The notes beneath the pieces were generated by a model, which was not told the DNA's origin, made no database searches, and worked only from the letters and a program-made list of their open reading frames with translations. The translations under genes were made by a program, and so were the position numbers. A stretch of 64,000 bases of DNA, taken from NCBI RefSeq assembly GCF_026262645.1, contig NZ_SHNO01000001.1, positions 2,790,001-2,854,000 of the forward strand. The letters are read 5' to 3'. Position 1 is the stretch's first letter. Each line of letters starts with the position of its first letter. Below, in pieces: positions 47,359 to 59,825 of the stretch. This DNA is from Candidatus Marimicrobium litorale (GTDB lineage Bacteria > Pseudomonadota > Gammaproteobacteria > Pseudomonadales > Halieaceae).

Positions 47359-48843
47359 ATGACCCGCTTTAAGGGGCTTCCTTTGCCTGAAACTATATGG
47401 CCAAACATTGTCGACCGTCTTCGTGACGAACTGCCGTCACAACAGTTCAATACCTGGATCCGGCCGCTGCAGGCCTCGCGGGATGAGCGCACACTGACTT
47501 TATTCGCTCCCAACCGATTTATAAAGGACTTCGTAGCCGAGAAATTTTCTCAACGAATACAAGCACTTGTCGATGAGCTTCACCCTGATTCGTCGCTGGG
47601 CTTGGCCTTGGCAATAGGTGAGTCGGCCAGGAGCACAAATAACGAGACCACCAGCGCGGCACCGGTCGCTGCGGTCCGAGCGGTAAATGAGGTAGCGCGA
47701 GAGCCTGTCCTCTCGGGGCAGGCGTTCAGTGCTGCGGGTGCAGCGGATTCAGCTGGTGCGCCCCCGGTGTCCAGGAGACGAAGCAGCAGCCGTAACGTGG
47801 ATGTAGAAGACTCGCTGCACCACCAGCAACACCTGTTCCAAAACTATACCTTCGATAGCTTCGTTGAGGGTAAGTCCAACCAGCTGGCGCTCGCCGCGTC
47901 ACAGCAGGTTGCGGAGAACCCCGGAAACTCCTACAACCCCCTGTTTTTGTATGGTGGAGTGGGCCTCGGTAAAACACACCTCATGCACGCTGTTGGGAAT
48001 GCGCTCAAGGCGCGTAACCCCGAAGCGAAGGTGGTCTATCTTCATTCGGAGCGTTTTGTGCAGGATATGGTAAAAGCCCTGCAGTTGAACGCGATCTCGG
48101 ATTTCAAGCGCTATTATCGCTCAGTGGATGCCCTGCTGATTGATGATATTCAGTTCTTTGCGAAGAAAGATCGATCCCAGGAAGAGTTTTTCCATACCTT
48201 CAATGCACTGCTTGAAGGCGGACAACAGATGATTCTGACATGCGATCGTTATCCCAAGGAAATAGATGGCCTGGAAGAGCGATTGAAATCGAGGTTTGGC
48301 TGGGGTTTAACCGTTGCGGTCGAGCCGCCGGAACTTGAAACTCGCGTTGCCATTCTTATGAAAAAGGCCACTGAAGCGCGCATTGATCTCCCTCCGGATG
48401 CTGCATTTTTTATTGCTCAACGCATTCGCTCCAACGTGCGGGAGCTGGAGGGGGCGCTGAAACGAGTTATTGCCAGCGCTCGGTTTGTCGGCAAGCCGGT
48501 CGATATCGAACTGATAAAAGAGAGCCTTAAAGACCTGCTGGCGCTGCAGGATCGCCAGGTCAGTATGGATAATATTCAGCGCACGGCGGCTGAGTACTAC
48601 AAGATCAAGGTATCAGATATGATGTCTCGCAGGCGCAGCCGGTCGGTTGCTCGCCCACGACAGGTAGCCATGGCGTTGTCGAAGGAATTGACTAACCACA
48701 GCCTCCCTGAGATCGGTGACAGTTTTGGTGGCAGGGATCACACGACGGTGCTGCATGCCTGCCGTAAGATCAAGGAATTGCGCGAGACGAATTCTGATAT
48801 TCGGGAAGACTACAAGAATCTGCTTAGAACACTCACAACCTGA
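47359..48843 (+). CDS. dnaA: DnaA, replication initiator
   Basis: 494 residues from the ATG at 47359, preceded by AGG at good spacing. The frame stays open upstream to a GTG at 47221, but those 46 codons run over a DnaA box and AT-rich DNA and lack similarity. Domain I includes [15 protein letters not shown]; domain III Walker A GGVGLGKT is at 199-206 with IDDIQFF as Walker B; domain IV has the signature [16 protein letters not shown]. DnaA opens oriC and regulates its own gene. Confidence 0.98.
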   Translation: MTRFKGLPLPETIWPNIVDRLRDELPSQQFNTWIRPLQASRDERTLTLFAPNRFIKDFVAEKFSQRIQALVDELHPDSSLGLALAIGESARSTNNETTSAAPVAAVRAVNEVAREPVLSGQAFSAAGAADSAGAPPVSRRRSSSRNVDVEDSLHHQQHLFQNYTFDSFVEGKSNQLALAASQQVAENPGNSYNPLFLYGGVGLGKTHLMHAVGNALKARNPEAKVVYLHSERFVQDMVKALQLNAISDFKRYYRSVDALLIDDIQFFAKKDRSQEEFFHTFNALLEGGQQMILTCDRYPKEIDGLEERLKSRFGWGLTVAVEPPELETRVAILMKKATEARIDLPPDAAFFIAQRIRSNVRELEGALKRVIASARFVGKPVDIELIKESLKDLLALQDRQVSMDNIQRTAAEYYKIKVSDMMSRRRSRSVARPRQVAMALSKELTNHSLPEIGDSFGGRDHTTVLHACRKIKELRETNSDIREDYKNLLRTLTT

Positions 48844-48929
48844 GCAGACCATAAAATCTGGCTTTCTAGCGCGCGGGCCAATGCTGCCGCCGCCGGACAA
48901 AGTACATTGAGGAAAGGACGTCACTTATT

Positions 48930-50048
48930 ATGAAGTTCAGTATTTCGCGGGACAATCTGGTCAAATCTTTGAACCTCGTGGCGGGGGTGGTAGAGCGACG
49001 GCAAACCTTGCCAATATTAGCTAACGTATTGTTAGTATTAGAAAAAAATACGCTCTCTCTGACCGGCACGGACCTTGAGGTGCAGCTTGTAGGGCGGGTT
49101 CAGCTTGCCGAAAGCGGCGATCAAGGTGAGGTGACTGTGCCTGCGCGCAAGCTGCTGGATATTTGTAAATCGCTGCCTGAGGGGAGCGATATCAGTTTCA
49201 GCGTCAAGGACGGCAAGGCAACAATCAAGTCCGGACGCAGCCGGTTTACGTTGTCCACCTTGCCAGCAGCGGAATATCCCAATGTCGAGGACAGTATCTC
49301 GACTCACCAGATGACTCTGAAACAAGGTCAACTGAAGCGGCTGATTGACCGTACCAGTTTCGCCATGGCCCAGCAGGATGTTCGCTACTACCTCAATGGC
49401 ATGTTGTTGGAGCTGGGCAAAAAGAAAGACCTTCGGGTCGTGGCTACCGATGGCCACCGCTTGGCGATGTGTACATTACGCGGAAAGGTCGCAGTGAAAG
49501 GCGAGGGTGAAAGTCAGGTTATTCTGCCAAGGAAGGGAGTACTGGAGCTTGCCCGCCTGTTGATGGACGAAGACGAGGATATAACCATCAATATCGGCAG
49601 CAACCATCTGCGTGCTAACGCCGGAGATTTTAGCTTTACATCCAAGTTGGTGGATGGAAAATTCCCGGATTATCAAAGGGTTATGCCTGCCTCCCCGGAT
49701 AAAATCGTTACCGGCTCGCGTCAGGAGTTGCGGCAGGCGTTCACCCGCACGGCGATCCTTTCGAACGAAAAGTATCGAGGTGTTCGCCTGAAGGTGACAA
49801 AAAATACGCTGGATATCGTGGCCAATAACCCTGAGCAGGAGGAGGCCGAGGAGACGCTATCCGTCGACTACAGTGGCGATTCACTAGAAATTGGTTTTAA
49901 CGTCAGCTACTTACTGGATGTTTTGGGTGTGCTGAGCGGTGAGAAAGTCAAACTTTCACTGGCGGACCCGAACAGCAGCGCCTTGCTCGAGGAGTCTGAC
50001 GATGATGATGACGATTCATGCTATGTCGTTATGCCAATGCGTCTCTAA
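48930..50048 (+). CDS. dnaN: DnaN, DNA polymerase III beta sliding clamp
   Basis: 372 residues, three repeated clamp domains, ending CYVVMPMRL as in E. coli (YVVMPMRL). AGGAAAGGA precedes the start. Odd feature: just before the C-terminus the loop reads EESDDDDDDSC, six consecutive aspartates, where homologues are less acidic. The clamp C-terminal face is where polymerases and Hda bind. 86 bases separate it from dnaA. Confidence 0.98.
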   Translation: MKFSISRDNLVKSLNLVAGVVERRQTLPILANVLLVLEKNTLSLTGTDLEVQLVGRVQLAESGDQGEVTVPARKLLDICKSLPEGSDISFSVKDGKATIKSGRSRFTLSTLPAAEYPNVEDSISTHQMTLKQGQLKRLIDRTSFAMAQQDVRYYLNGMLLELGKKKDLRVVATDGHRLAMCTLRGKVAVKGEGESQVILPRKGVLELARLLMDEDEDITINIGSNHLRANAGDFSFTSKLVDGKFPDYQRVMPASPDKIVTGSRQELRQAFTRTAILSNEKYRGVRLKVTKNTLDIVANNPEQEEAEETLSVDYSGDSLEIGFNVSYLLDVLGVLSGEKVKLSLADPNSSALLEESDDDDDDSCYVVMPMRL

Positions 50049-50119
50049 GGCTAAAGGCGGCGCGCATATCATTACGCTCTCTATCGGTGATAACCCAAGT
50101 GATTCAGTAGCCGGCTGAC

Positions 50120-51226
50120 GTGGCTTTAGCAGCATTGCAGATAAATCGCGTGAGGAACTTGCGGAAGGTGGAACTGCAGGGTTTTGAGGGCGTAAACGTG
50201 TTGTACGGCCTCAATGGCAGCGGAAAAACCAGTGTTCTCGAGGCAATACACCTGTTAGGGATGGCCCGCTCCTTTCGGGGCAATAGCGTCAAATCCCTAA
50301 TTACACACGGAGAGAATGACTGCACGGTTTTCGGGTCGAGCGAGCGTTCATCTGAAACGCAAGCGCTCGCCCTGGGCGTCCAGCGCACCCGCGTAGGAGA
50401 GGCCCGTATCAAGGTAGGTGGCGAGCCGGTGAGGACCGTAGCCGCACTAGCCGAGCATCTGCCTTTGCAAGTGATTACCGCAGAGAGCTTTGATCTCCTG
50501 ACTGGCGCGCCGGGCGCTAGACGTCGTTATCTCGACTGGGGGGTGTTCCACGTGGAACAGCGGTTTTTTGGCCAGTGGAAACGCTTCCAGAGATGCATAA
50601 AACAGCGCAACAACCTGCTCCGCCGTGGTAAAGTATCAGGCGGAGAGCTTGAGGCCTGGACGCGGGATTTGGCCCAAACCGGCACGGCGATTAACGAATA
50701 CAGAGAAGCCTACTTTGAGGCGCTGCAGCCTGTTTTTAGTGAGATAATTGCGCAGCTATCACCTTCGCTGGCGGGGCTGGAGCTACGCTATCAGCGCGGG
50801 TGGGACAAGCAGTTGGGCTATGCCGAGGCTCTGGCGCAGGGGCTCGTTGCCGATGAGGAGCACGGCTATACTCACACTGGTCCTCAGCGAGCTGATATAA
50901 GAGTAATGTCGGGGGCGTATGCGGCCGCGGACATACTGTCCCGGGGTCAGCAGAAGCTGGCGGTATGTGCTTTAAAGCTGTCACAGGGCCAGATTCTGGC
51001 ACAAAAAGGGCACGTAAGCAGTACGTATCTGATCGATGATCTACCGTCAGAGCTCGATCAGGTGCACAGTAAGCGGGTTTGTGACCTGCTTGCCACAATG
51101 GAGGCGCAGGTATTTATTACTTGTATCGATCCGCGAGAGATTCGGTCAGTGTGGCCTGAGAGCCATGATCTGGCGATGTTCCACGTGGAACAGGGCTCGG
51201 TTGAGCCTCGTTCAGACGCGCAATAA
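50120..51226 (+). CDS. recF: RecF, recombination mediator ATPase
   Basis: 368 residues from a GTG start. Walker A LNGSGKTS near residue 32, ABC-type signature around DILSRGQQKLAVCALKLSQG, Walker B YLIDDLPSELD. RecF helps load RecA at gaps with RecO/RecR. The peptide FHVEQ occurs twice, at 143-147 and at 354-358 in the C-terminal tail, because each is encoded over a perfect parS palindrome. Located between dnaN and gyrB as usual. Confidence 0.97.
   Translation: MALAALQINRVRNLRKVELQGFEGVNVLYGLNGSGKTSVLEAIHLLGMARSFRGNSVKSLITHGENDCTVFGSSERSSETQALALGVQRTRVGEARIKVGGEPVRTVAALAEHLPLQVITAESFDLLTGAPGARRRYLDWGVFHVEQRFFGQWKRFQRCIKQRNNLLRRGKVSGGELEAWTRDLAQTGTAINEYREAYFEALQPVFSEIIAQLSPSLAGLELRYQRGWDKQLGYAEALAQGLVADEEHGYTHTGPQRADIRVMSGAYAAADILSRGQQKLAVCALKLSQGQILAQKGHVSSTYLIDDLPSELDQVHSKRVCDLLATMEAQVFITCIDPREIRSVWPESHDLAMFHVEQGSVEPRSDAQ
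50544..50559. promoter_or_regulatory. parS site 1 (inside recF)
   Basis: TGTTCCACGTGGAACA, a perfect 16-base palindrome equal to the canonical ParB/Spo0J binding site. It lies 3.3 kb from the proposed oriC. It coincides with the RecF segment DWGVFHVEQRF. Confidence 0.95.
51177..51192. promoter_or_regulatory. parS site 2 (3' end of recF)
   Basis: Second identical copy of TGTTCCACGTGGAACA, 633 bases from the first and in the same reading phase, encoding FHVEQ ten codons before the recF stop, in a tail that is not part of the conserved ATPase. Confidence 0.95.
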
Positions 51227-51268
51227 TGAAAATAACGCCCGGTTGCCGGGGCACAGTATCAAGGGTGA

Positions 51269-53692
<2,424 letters not shown>

Positions 53693-53854
53693 TGTCGGCC
53701 CTGTCGTTGGTTCTCACGCTATTTAGAAATTTCTCGCGAGAGTGGGTCCAAGGTTTTTGTGATGCTAGGTAGAGATTCAAGACGTTAACCTCTGGAGGCT
53801 CGGGCGCCTGCCTGAAGATTGAAAAACATCGGTGTATAAAACGAGGAACAATGC

Positions 53855-54106
53855 ATGCTCCCTGTGTCATTAGACAAGCTTAAAACAGTGTTTAGTGGCG
53901 CTGACAGCGGCACGAGCGCGATACGCGCGATTGTCCGCTACTATGATGTTAGCGAAAAGAATTCTGACATCAATACATTCATCGTCAATAAAACAGTGCG
54001 ACATTTCCGTGAAAATAACAAACCGGACGGCACGTATAGACTTGGCCACGGGCTAGAGTTGGTCCTCGGCAAAGACAGTCAAATCTGGGAAGCGGCACCC
54101 TTTTAA
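53855..54106 (+). CDS. Small protein of unknown function
   Basis: 83 residues with GAGG eight bases before the ATG. No signal peptide or membrane segment; mixed charge with aromatic residues (AIRAIVRYYDVSEK, TVRHFRENNKPDG), compatible with a small globular cytosolic protein. No family recognised. It sits alone between gyrB (162-base gap with two overlapping short palindromes near 53725-53741) and the convergent rmuC. Could be spurious, but size, ribosome-binding site and gap position favour a real gene. Confidence 0.5.
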   Translation: MLPVSLDKLKTVFSGADSGTSAIRAIVRYYDVSEKNSDINTFIVNKTVRHFRENNKPDGTYRLGHGLELVLGKDSQIWEAAPF

Positions 54107-54188
54107 CAGTGACGTAGCCACGTAACCGCGGGCGTAACGCGCCTCGGTCTCAAGCCGCAACAATCAGCAGCACTCGCCTTAATGGCGG

Positions 54189-55715
54189 TCACTCCGTACC
54201 ATCGTCTTCGTTTGACTCTGGTTCGTCCGGGGGGATGAAGTCGATTTCCAGGTTAGCTCTTTCTGTAAAATAGTCGGGTAGCTCTGCCTTGATAGCGGGC
54301 GCCAGGTTTTTGAATTCGCCGACCTGCTTCACCAGGTTGCCCCGGCCACTGACCAGTTGGCCCTCTGCCTTGACATAGGATTCAACCGCGCGATCCAGCC
54401 CGCTTTTAACGCCCTCGAAACTTCCCAGGAAGGCGTTCAGCTTCTTGAAGACTCGCTCCGCTTTCTCTGCAAGCGCTGCGGTGTGTTTATTCTGGTCCTC
54501 ATAGCGCCATAGCTGGCGGACAATGTTAAGGCTTGTCAGCAGGGTCGTCGGCGTAGCAACCAGCACGTTGTTTTCGATCGCCGTCTGGAATAGCAACTCG
54601 TCCGCTTTGAGCGCCTCGACGAACGCGGACTCGATGGGCACAAACATAAATACGATTTCGGGTGAGTTGAGACCGGGTAACTTGTAATAGTCTTTGTTGG
54701 ATAATTCTGCGATACGCTGGCTCATGGCTTTCACATGCTCTTCAAGAGCGAGTTTGCGCTCTGTATCGTCCTCGCTATTGACGAAGCGGGTATAGGCCGC
54801 CAGGGAGACTTTTGAATCGATAATGAGGTGCTTGTTCTGCGGCAGGTATACCACAGCGTCCGGGCGCAGCTTGCCGTCTTCTGTCGTAATAGAGACCTCT
54901 CGCTTGTAGTCTGTCCCCAGCTGTAGCCCGGATCGGTCCAGAACATTTTCCAGCACCAGCTCTCCCCAGTTTCCCTGCAGTTTTTTTTGTCCGCGCAGCG
55001 CGGTGGAAAGCTCGTGCGCCTCAGTCGTGATTTTCTGATTGAGCTCTTTCAGGTTCTCCAGCTCTTTTTTCAGCTCGCCCCGCTGTGTGGTCTCTCGATG
55101 GTGAATGTCCTGCACCTCCTTCTTGAATCCGTCGATGGATTGCTGAAAAGGCGTCATGATGGACGTGAGGGAAGCCTTGTTTGTCTCTTGCATTGCACGA
55201 GTCTTGGCGTCCAGAATTTCGTTGGCCAGTAGTTTGAAGTGCTTCGCCAGTTTTTCTTCCTGCGCGTTCAATTGGGCCAGCTGGTTCTCATAGTTTTTTT
55301 CGCGCTCGTCCAGTGATGTTCTTAGCTCGGCAAATTCTGTACTCAGGCTCCGGTTCTCCCGCTGCAATTGATCACGGCTTTCTTCCATAGCGCCCAGCCG
55401 CTGCTGCAATTCCGCGATTCGCTTATTGCTCTCCTCCGCCTTAGTCTTGAACGCCGTGGCATTTTCTGTCGCCTCTGACAGCGCTTTGCCCTGGGCGTGA
55501 AAACGAGAGGTGCTCTCGCGTTCTTGTGAGGATCCGTCCTGCAGCTGCCTGCGAACTTCCGCCAGCTCACTGTCCAGGCCGACTCGCTCCTCTCGGGCTG
55601 ATGCCCGGGCGCGGCCGCTCTGGGCAGCTTTCCAGATGGCGATCAGCATGGCGATAAAAAAGCAGGCGGCCATCGCACCGACGATGGTTAACAGGTGTTC
55701 TTCGGTTAAGATCAT
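54189..55715 (-). CDS. rmuC: RmuC family DNA recombination protein
   Basis: 508 residues. N-terminal membrane helix (MAACFFIAMLIAIWKAA), a long coiled coil of Glu/Gln/Arg-rich heptads (about 35-210), then the conserved RmuC domain with LQGNWGELVLENVLDRSGL and DAVVYLPQNKHLIIDSKVSL, related to nucleases. Loss of RmuC in E. coli raises inversions at repeats; its biochemical activity is not settled. Convergent with the small unknown gene. Confidence 0.95.
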   Translation of the reverse strand: MILTEEHLLTIVGAMAACFFIAMLIAIWKAAQSGRARASAREERVGLDSELAEVRRQLQDGSSQERESTSRFHAQGKALSEATENATAFKTKAEESNKRIAELQQRLGAMEESRDQLQRENRSLSTEFAELRTSLDEREKNYENQLAQLNAQEEKLAKHFKLLANEILDAKTRAMQETNKASLTSIMTPFQQSIDGFKKEVQDIHHRETTQRGELKKELENLKELNQKITTEAHELSTALRGQKKLQGNWGELVLENVLDRSGLQLGTDYKREVSITTEDGKLRPDAVVYLPQNKHLIIDSKVSLAAYTRFVNSEDDTERKLALEEHVKAMSQRIAELSNKDYYKLPGLNSPEIVFMFVPIESAFVEALKADELLFQTAIENNVLVATPTTLLTSLNIVRQLWRYEDQNKHTAALAEKAERVFKKLNAFLGSFEGVKSGLDRAVESYVKAEGQLVSGRGNLVKQVGEFKNLAPAIKAELPDYFTERANLEIDFIPPDEPESNEDDGTE

Positions 55716-55817
55716 GGCGTCTTGTCCCTCCTGCCGGCAGTGTAAATCAATACCGCCGATATATCCGCAGGGACACGTCAGGCCTGTCGTGTTTTCAGGC
55801 AGCCAGGGATATCGACG

Positions 55818-57896
55818 CTACTTTGAGGTCGCCAGGAGTGAAATATCAGCGACTTCAAGAAACAGCTGCCGCAGCTGCATCAATAAGTTGAGGCGGTTAT
55901 TGCGTTTCGCCTCGTCGTCGGTGTTAACCATCACCTCGTCAAAAAAAGCATCAACTGGATCACGAAGACTGGCCAGGCTGCTCAGCGCCTCGGTGTATTT
56001 ACCGTCGAGCAAGTCCTGATGGCAGCTGGCTTGCAGTGGCTTTAGTTGCTCGGCCAGCACTATTTCCTGTGGCTCTTGGAGTAAGTTGGCGCTCACTTCA
56101 CCGAAGGAGTGATCACTGTCGAGCTTGGCCAGTATGTTGGCGACCCGCTTGTTGGCAGCAGCGAGCGCCTGCGCTTGTGGCAGTCGTGAGAAGGCAGCGA
56201 CAGCCAGCACGCGCCGGTGAATATCCAGAGGCCGAGACGGCTTCCGGGCGCTGACCGCCTTGAAGACCTCGGCGGGAATGTTGTCGTCCTCGTACCAGGC
56301 GCGAAAGCGCTCAATCATATAGTCGAGCACGGCTTCGGTCGTGTCAGGACTTAGCAGCCCCGCGGGGTATTGCCCGGCCGCTATTTCCAGGCAGTGCCGC
56401 AGATCCAGGTCGAGCCCCTTCTCCACGATAATTCTCAGTACCGCCAGGGATGCTCGACGCAGAGCAAAAGGGTCTTTTGAGCCGCTGGGTGGTTGCCCAA
56501 TACCAAAAATTCCTACGAGGGTATCGAGTCGGTCGGCCAGGCCCAGGCAGGCGGCGGTGGCGGATTCGGGAAGTTTGTCTCCCGCATAGCGTGGCCAGTA
56601 TTGCTGGGCAATGGCGGAGGCGACTTCTGCATCCTCGCCGTCGTGCAAGGCGTAGTAGGCGCCGGCGGTGCCTTGCATATCGGAAAACTCCAATACCATA
56701 TCGGTCACCAGATCTGCCTTGCATAGCCGAGCTGCGCGCCTTGCCCTGTCTGGTGAGGCGCGCATGGTTTCGGCCAATTCTCCCGAGAGGGCTGTAATGC
56801 GCTCGGTCTTGTTCAGCAACGTCCCAAGCTTTTGCTGGAAGACAACGTTGCTGAGAGCGTCTACCCTGTTTGCCAGAGGTGTTTTCTTGTCGGTTTCAAA
56901 AAAGAAAGCGGCATCTGCGAGGCGTGGACGAATCACCCTTTCGTTACCTGCGACCACCTGAGCGGGATCTTTGCTTTCAATATTAGAGACAGTAATGAAG
57001 TGTGGTCGCAGCTGACCTTTTTTATCGACTACATGGAAATACTTCTGGTGCTCTTTCATCGACGAAACCAGCGCTTCGGGCGGCACTTCCAGGAAGCGCT
57101 CTTCAAATGCACCGGCCAATGCGACAGGCCATTCTACTAACCCGGTCACCTCATCCAGCAAGTCGTCGTCAATGACAGCCTTTGCAGCCAGGCTTCTCGC
57201 TGTCTCCTCAACCTGCGCGCGAATAATTTCCTGTCGGCGCTCGAAGCAGGCCACGACGCGGGCATCCCACAGCGCGGTCTCATAGTCCTCTGGACGTTTT
57301 AGCTCAATCTGGCCACTGCTGTGAAAACGGTGTCCCCGGGTGGTGTTGCCTATGGGCAACCCCAGAATAGTACCGTCTACAGGTGTGTGGCCCAGCAGGG
57401 CAACGACCCAATGAACCGGCCGCACAAATTCCTCCCGCCCGGCTCCCCAGCGCATACGCTTTGGAATCGGAAGCGTGTGCAGGCTGCTTTGGATTATATC
57501 GGCGAGTACATCGGTAGCGCGAGCGCCGCTTTCTGTTCTTACGATTCCCAGTCGCGCGCCCTTGGCTGTATCGATAACGGACAACGCGTCCGGTGTTACT
57601 CCCTGCTTGCGGGCAAAGCCTGCTGCCGCTGGCGTGAAATCGCCCTTGTCATCCCGTGCTTTGTCGGCGGGCGGCCCCAAAGCTTCCACGCGCTTATCCG
57701 GCGCCTGCTGCTGTAGTGTTGAAATCACTACCGCCAAGCGGCGCGGGGTGGCGAACCAGCGGACGTCACCGTGGGTCAGCTCTGTCTGCTGAAGACCGGC
57801 TACAATGTTATCCCGAAAGGCCAGCCCTAACGACTTCAGTGCGCTAGGCGGAAGCTCTTCTGTGCCTATTTCTATCAGCAGACTCTCGGTGCCCAT
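55818..57896 (-). CDS. glyS: Glycyl-tRNA synthetase beta subunit
   Basis: 692 residues (E. coli 689). Starts MGTESLLIEIGTEELPPSAL, with MRWGAGREEFVRPVHWVVAL and the C-terminal anticodon-binding helical domain around DAFFDEVMVNTDD. The beta chain binds tRNA(Gly) in the alpha2beta2 enzyme. It follows glyQ by four bases. Confidence 0.98.
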   Translation of the reverse strand: MGTESLLIEIGTEELPPSALKSLGLAFRDNIVAGLQQTELTHGDVRWFATPRRLAVVISTLQQQAPDKRVEALGPPADKARDDKGDFTPAAAGFARKQGVTPDALSVIDTAKGARLGIVRTESGARATDVLADIIQSSLHTLPIPKRMRWGAGREEFVRPVHWVVALLGHTPVDGTILGLPIGNTTRGHRFHSSGQIELKRPEDYETALWDARVVACFERRQEIIRAQVEETARSLAAKAVIDDDLLDEVTGLVEWPVALAGAFEERFLEVPPEALVSSMKEHQKYFHVVDKKGQLRPHFITVSNIESKDPAQVVAGNERVIRPRLADAAFFFETDKKTPLANRVDALSNVVFQQKLGTLLNKTERITALSGELAETMRASPDRARRAARLCKADLVTDMVLEFSDMQGTAGAYYALHDGEDAEVASAIAQQYWPRYAGDKLPESATAACLGLADRLDTLVGIFGIGQPPSGSKDPFALRRASLAVLRIIVEKGLDLDLRHCLEIAAGQYPAGLLSPDTTEAVLDYMIERFRAWYEDDNIPAEVFKAVSARKPSRPLDIHRRVLAVAAFSRLPQAQALAAANKRVANILAKLDSDHSFGEVSANLLQEPQEIVLAEQLKPLQASCHQDLLDGKYTEALSSLASLRDPVDAFFDEVMVNTDDEAKRNNRLNLLMQLRQLFLEVADISLLATSK

Positions 57897-57900
57897 GTCC

Positions 57901-58851
57901 TTACTTTGCCTCCGCCTGGATTTTCTGTTGCACCTGATCTCTCAATGCGCTGTCCGCCAGAGGAAACCCCAATGCGGCGCGTGTGTCAAAGTAGGACTCG
58001 GCGACCGCACGGGCCAGTGTGCGCACCCGGAGAATAAAGCGCTGTCGTTCGGTCACCGAGATAGCGTGGCGTGCGTCCAGTAGGTTGAACGTATGCGACG
58101 CCGTCATGACTTGCTCGTAGGCGGGTAAAGACAGCCCCTTTTCAACCAACCGCATGGCCTCGCTCTCGCAAAAATCAAAGTGCGAGAACAGCTGCTCTGT
58201 GTTCGCTTCTTCAAAATTATAGTGCGACATTTCCACCTCGTTCTGGTGGAAGACGTCGCCGTAGGTGACCTTGCCCGCAGGGCCTTCGGACCACAGCAAG
58301 TCGTAAATGCTGTCGACGCCCTGCAGGTACATCGCAATGCGCTCGATGCCGTAGGTAATTTCGCCGGTTACCGGAAAGCACTCGAGGCCGCCCGCCTGCT
58401 GGAAGTATGTAAACTGCGTCACTTCCATGCCATTCAACCAGACCTCCCAGCCCAGCCCCCACGCGCCGAGAGTGGGCGACTCCCAATTGTCTTCTACGAA
58501 TCTTACGTCGTGGACCAGGGTGTCGATGCCAAGCGCTTCGAGTGACTGCAGGTACAGTGCCTGAAAGTCCTCCGGTGAGGGTTTCATCACCACCTGGAAT
58601 TGATAATAGTGTTGCAGCCTGTTGGGGTTATCGCCGTAGCGACCATCGGTGGGCCTGCGACAGGGCTGCACATAGGCCGCGTTCCAGTTCTCCGGCCCTA
58701 CAGCCCGCAGGAAAGTCGCCGGGTGGAATGTGCCTGCACCGACAGGCATGTCCAGCGGTTGCAGTACCACACAGCCCTGGTCAGCCCAGAATTGTTGAAG
58801 CCTCAATATTATCGATTGGAATGTCAGGGTCGTGCTATCGCTCTGTGCCAC
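57901..58851 (-). CDS. glyQ: Glycyl-tRNA synthetase alpha subunit
   Basis: 316 residues with class II motifs: [37 protein letters not shown] (motif 2) and the signature [19 protein letters not shown]. The alpha chain activates glycine. First gene of glyQ-glyS. Confidence 0.98.
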   Translation of the reverse strand: MAQSDSTTLTFQSIILRLQQFWADQGCVVLQPLDMPVGAGTFHPATFLRAVGPENWNAAYVQPCRRPTDGRYGDNPNRLQHYYQFQVVMKPSPEDFQALYLQSLEALGIDTLVHDVRFVEDNWESPTLGAWGLGWEVWLNGMEVTQFTYFQQAGGLECFPVTGEITYGIERIAMYLQGVDSIYDLLWSEGPAGKVTYGDVFHQNEVEMSHYNFEEANTEQLFSHFDFCESEAMRLVEKGLSLPAYEQVMTASHTFNLLDARHAISVTERQRFILRVRTLARAVAESYFDTRAALGFPLADSALRDQVQQKIQAEAK

Positions 58852-58886
58852 TGCTCTGTCCGCCAGCTCACCGCAAAAAGTGGGCT

Positions 58887-58892
58887 ATTATA
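58887..58892 (-). promoter_or_regulatory. Possible -10 element for glyQ-glyS
   Basis: A perfect TATAAT on the minus strand about 35 bases before the glyQ ATG. No good -35 hexamer is found 17 bases upstream (TATTAT), so the promoter assignment is weak. Confidence 0.35.
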
Positions 58893-59023
58893 CCGTTAAC
58901 CGCATCGGCATAATACGCGCATTCCACGAAACTGAGCGTTAACGGGCGTGTTGTTCTCGTCCCTCCCGTAAGCGGAATATCCTGTTCACGTGGGGACACG
59001 TGACGAAAAGAGGTTTTTGGCCG

Positions 59024-59812
59024 ATGAACGTAATGGTGTTTGGCAAGCTGATAGGCGGGGTGCTTGGATGGTCCAGTGCAGGCCTGCCCGGCCTGGTTAT
59101 CGGCGTTGTTATAGGGCATGCATTTGATCGAGGCCTTGCCCGGGCGATGCAGTTTGGTAGTCCCGAGGGCATTGAACAGGTCAAGAAAAGCTTTTTTGAA
59201 ACGACCTTTCTGTTACTCGGCTATCTTGCCAAGGCGGATGGCAGAGTATCGCGTTCAGAGATCGATCACACTGAACAGATCTTTGTTCAAATGAGACTGG
59301 GCCCCGAGCAGCGGGAGCGCGCCATCAAGTTGTTTCAGCAGGGCGCCGGGGCGGATTTTGAACTACAGCAAGCCATCGACGTGTTCGTCGCGACCTGTGG
59401 TCCCCAGAAACAGTTGCAACAGACGCTGCTGTTATTCCTTATCTCTCTGGCAAACGCAGATGAGGTGATGGACCCCTCGGAACATGCAGCGCTGGTTTCG
59501 ATCGCTGGGAAGATGGGTTTCAGCGCGACGCATTTGGAGCAGCTGCTTAGAATGGCTCGTGCCCAGGAGCAGTTCGACCAGCAGGGCGCTGCCTCTGCCG
59601 CATCCAGTTTGCAGGATGCCTACGCTGCCATCGGGGTGGATTCTTCCGTGAGTGATAAAGAGCTCAAGCGTGAATATCGTCGTCGCATGAGCGAGAACCA
59701 CCCAGACAAGTTGATTGCCAAGGGCGTCCCTGAGGACATGATTAAACTGGCGACGACTCGTTCACAGGAAATACAGGCCGCATACGAGACGATCAAAAAA
59801 TCCAGGCGGTGA
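59024..59812 (+). CDS. djlA: DjlA, membrane-anchored DnaJ-like co-chaperone
   Basis: 262 residues from the ATG at 59024; a GTG eight codons upstream is possible. N-terminal glycine-rich membrane helix GKLIGGVLGWSSAGLPGLVIGVVIGHAFDRG, a TerB-like helical domain (LLGYLAKADGRVSRSEI), and a C-terminal J domain with the essential HPD in ENHPDKL. Type III membrane orientation with the J domain in the cytosol stimulating DnaK. Convergent with trkH. Confidence 0.93.
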   Translation: MNVMVFGKLIGGVLGWSSAGLPGLVIGVVIGHAFDRGLARAMQFGSPEGIEQVKKSFFETTFLLLGYLAKADGRVSRSEIDHTEQIFVQMRLGPEQRERAIKLFQQGAGADFELQQAIDVFVATCGPQKQLQQTLLLFLISLANADEVMDPSEHAALVSIAGKMGFSATHLEQLLRMARAQEQFDQQGAASAASSLQDAYAAIGVDSSVSDKELKREYRRRMSENHPDKLIAKGVPEDMIKLATTRSQEIQAAYETIKKSRR

Positions 59813-59825
59813 GAGGCGGTGGTTT

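Noticed and set aside
53725-53741. Overlapping palindromes AGAAATTTCT and TCTCGCGAGA after gyrB
   Set aside because: Short, not followed by a T run, so not a convincing terminator; no other support for function.
58986-59006. parS-like GTTCACGTGG followed by CACGTG
   Set aside because: One base short of the palindrome and lacking both outer arms; not a parS.
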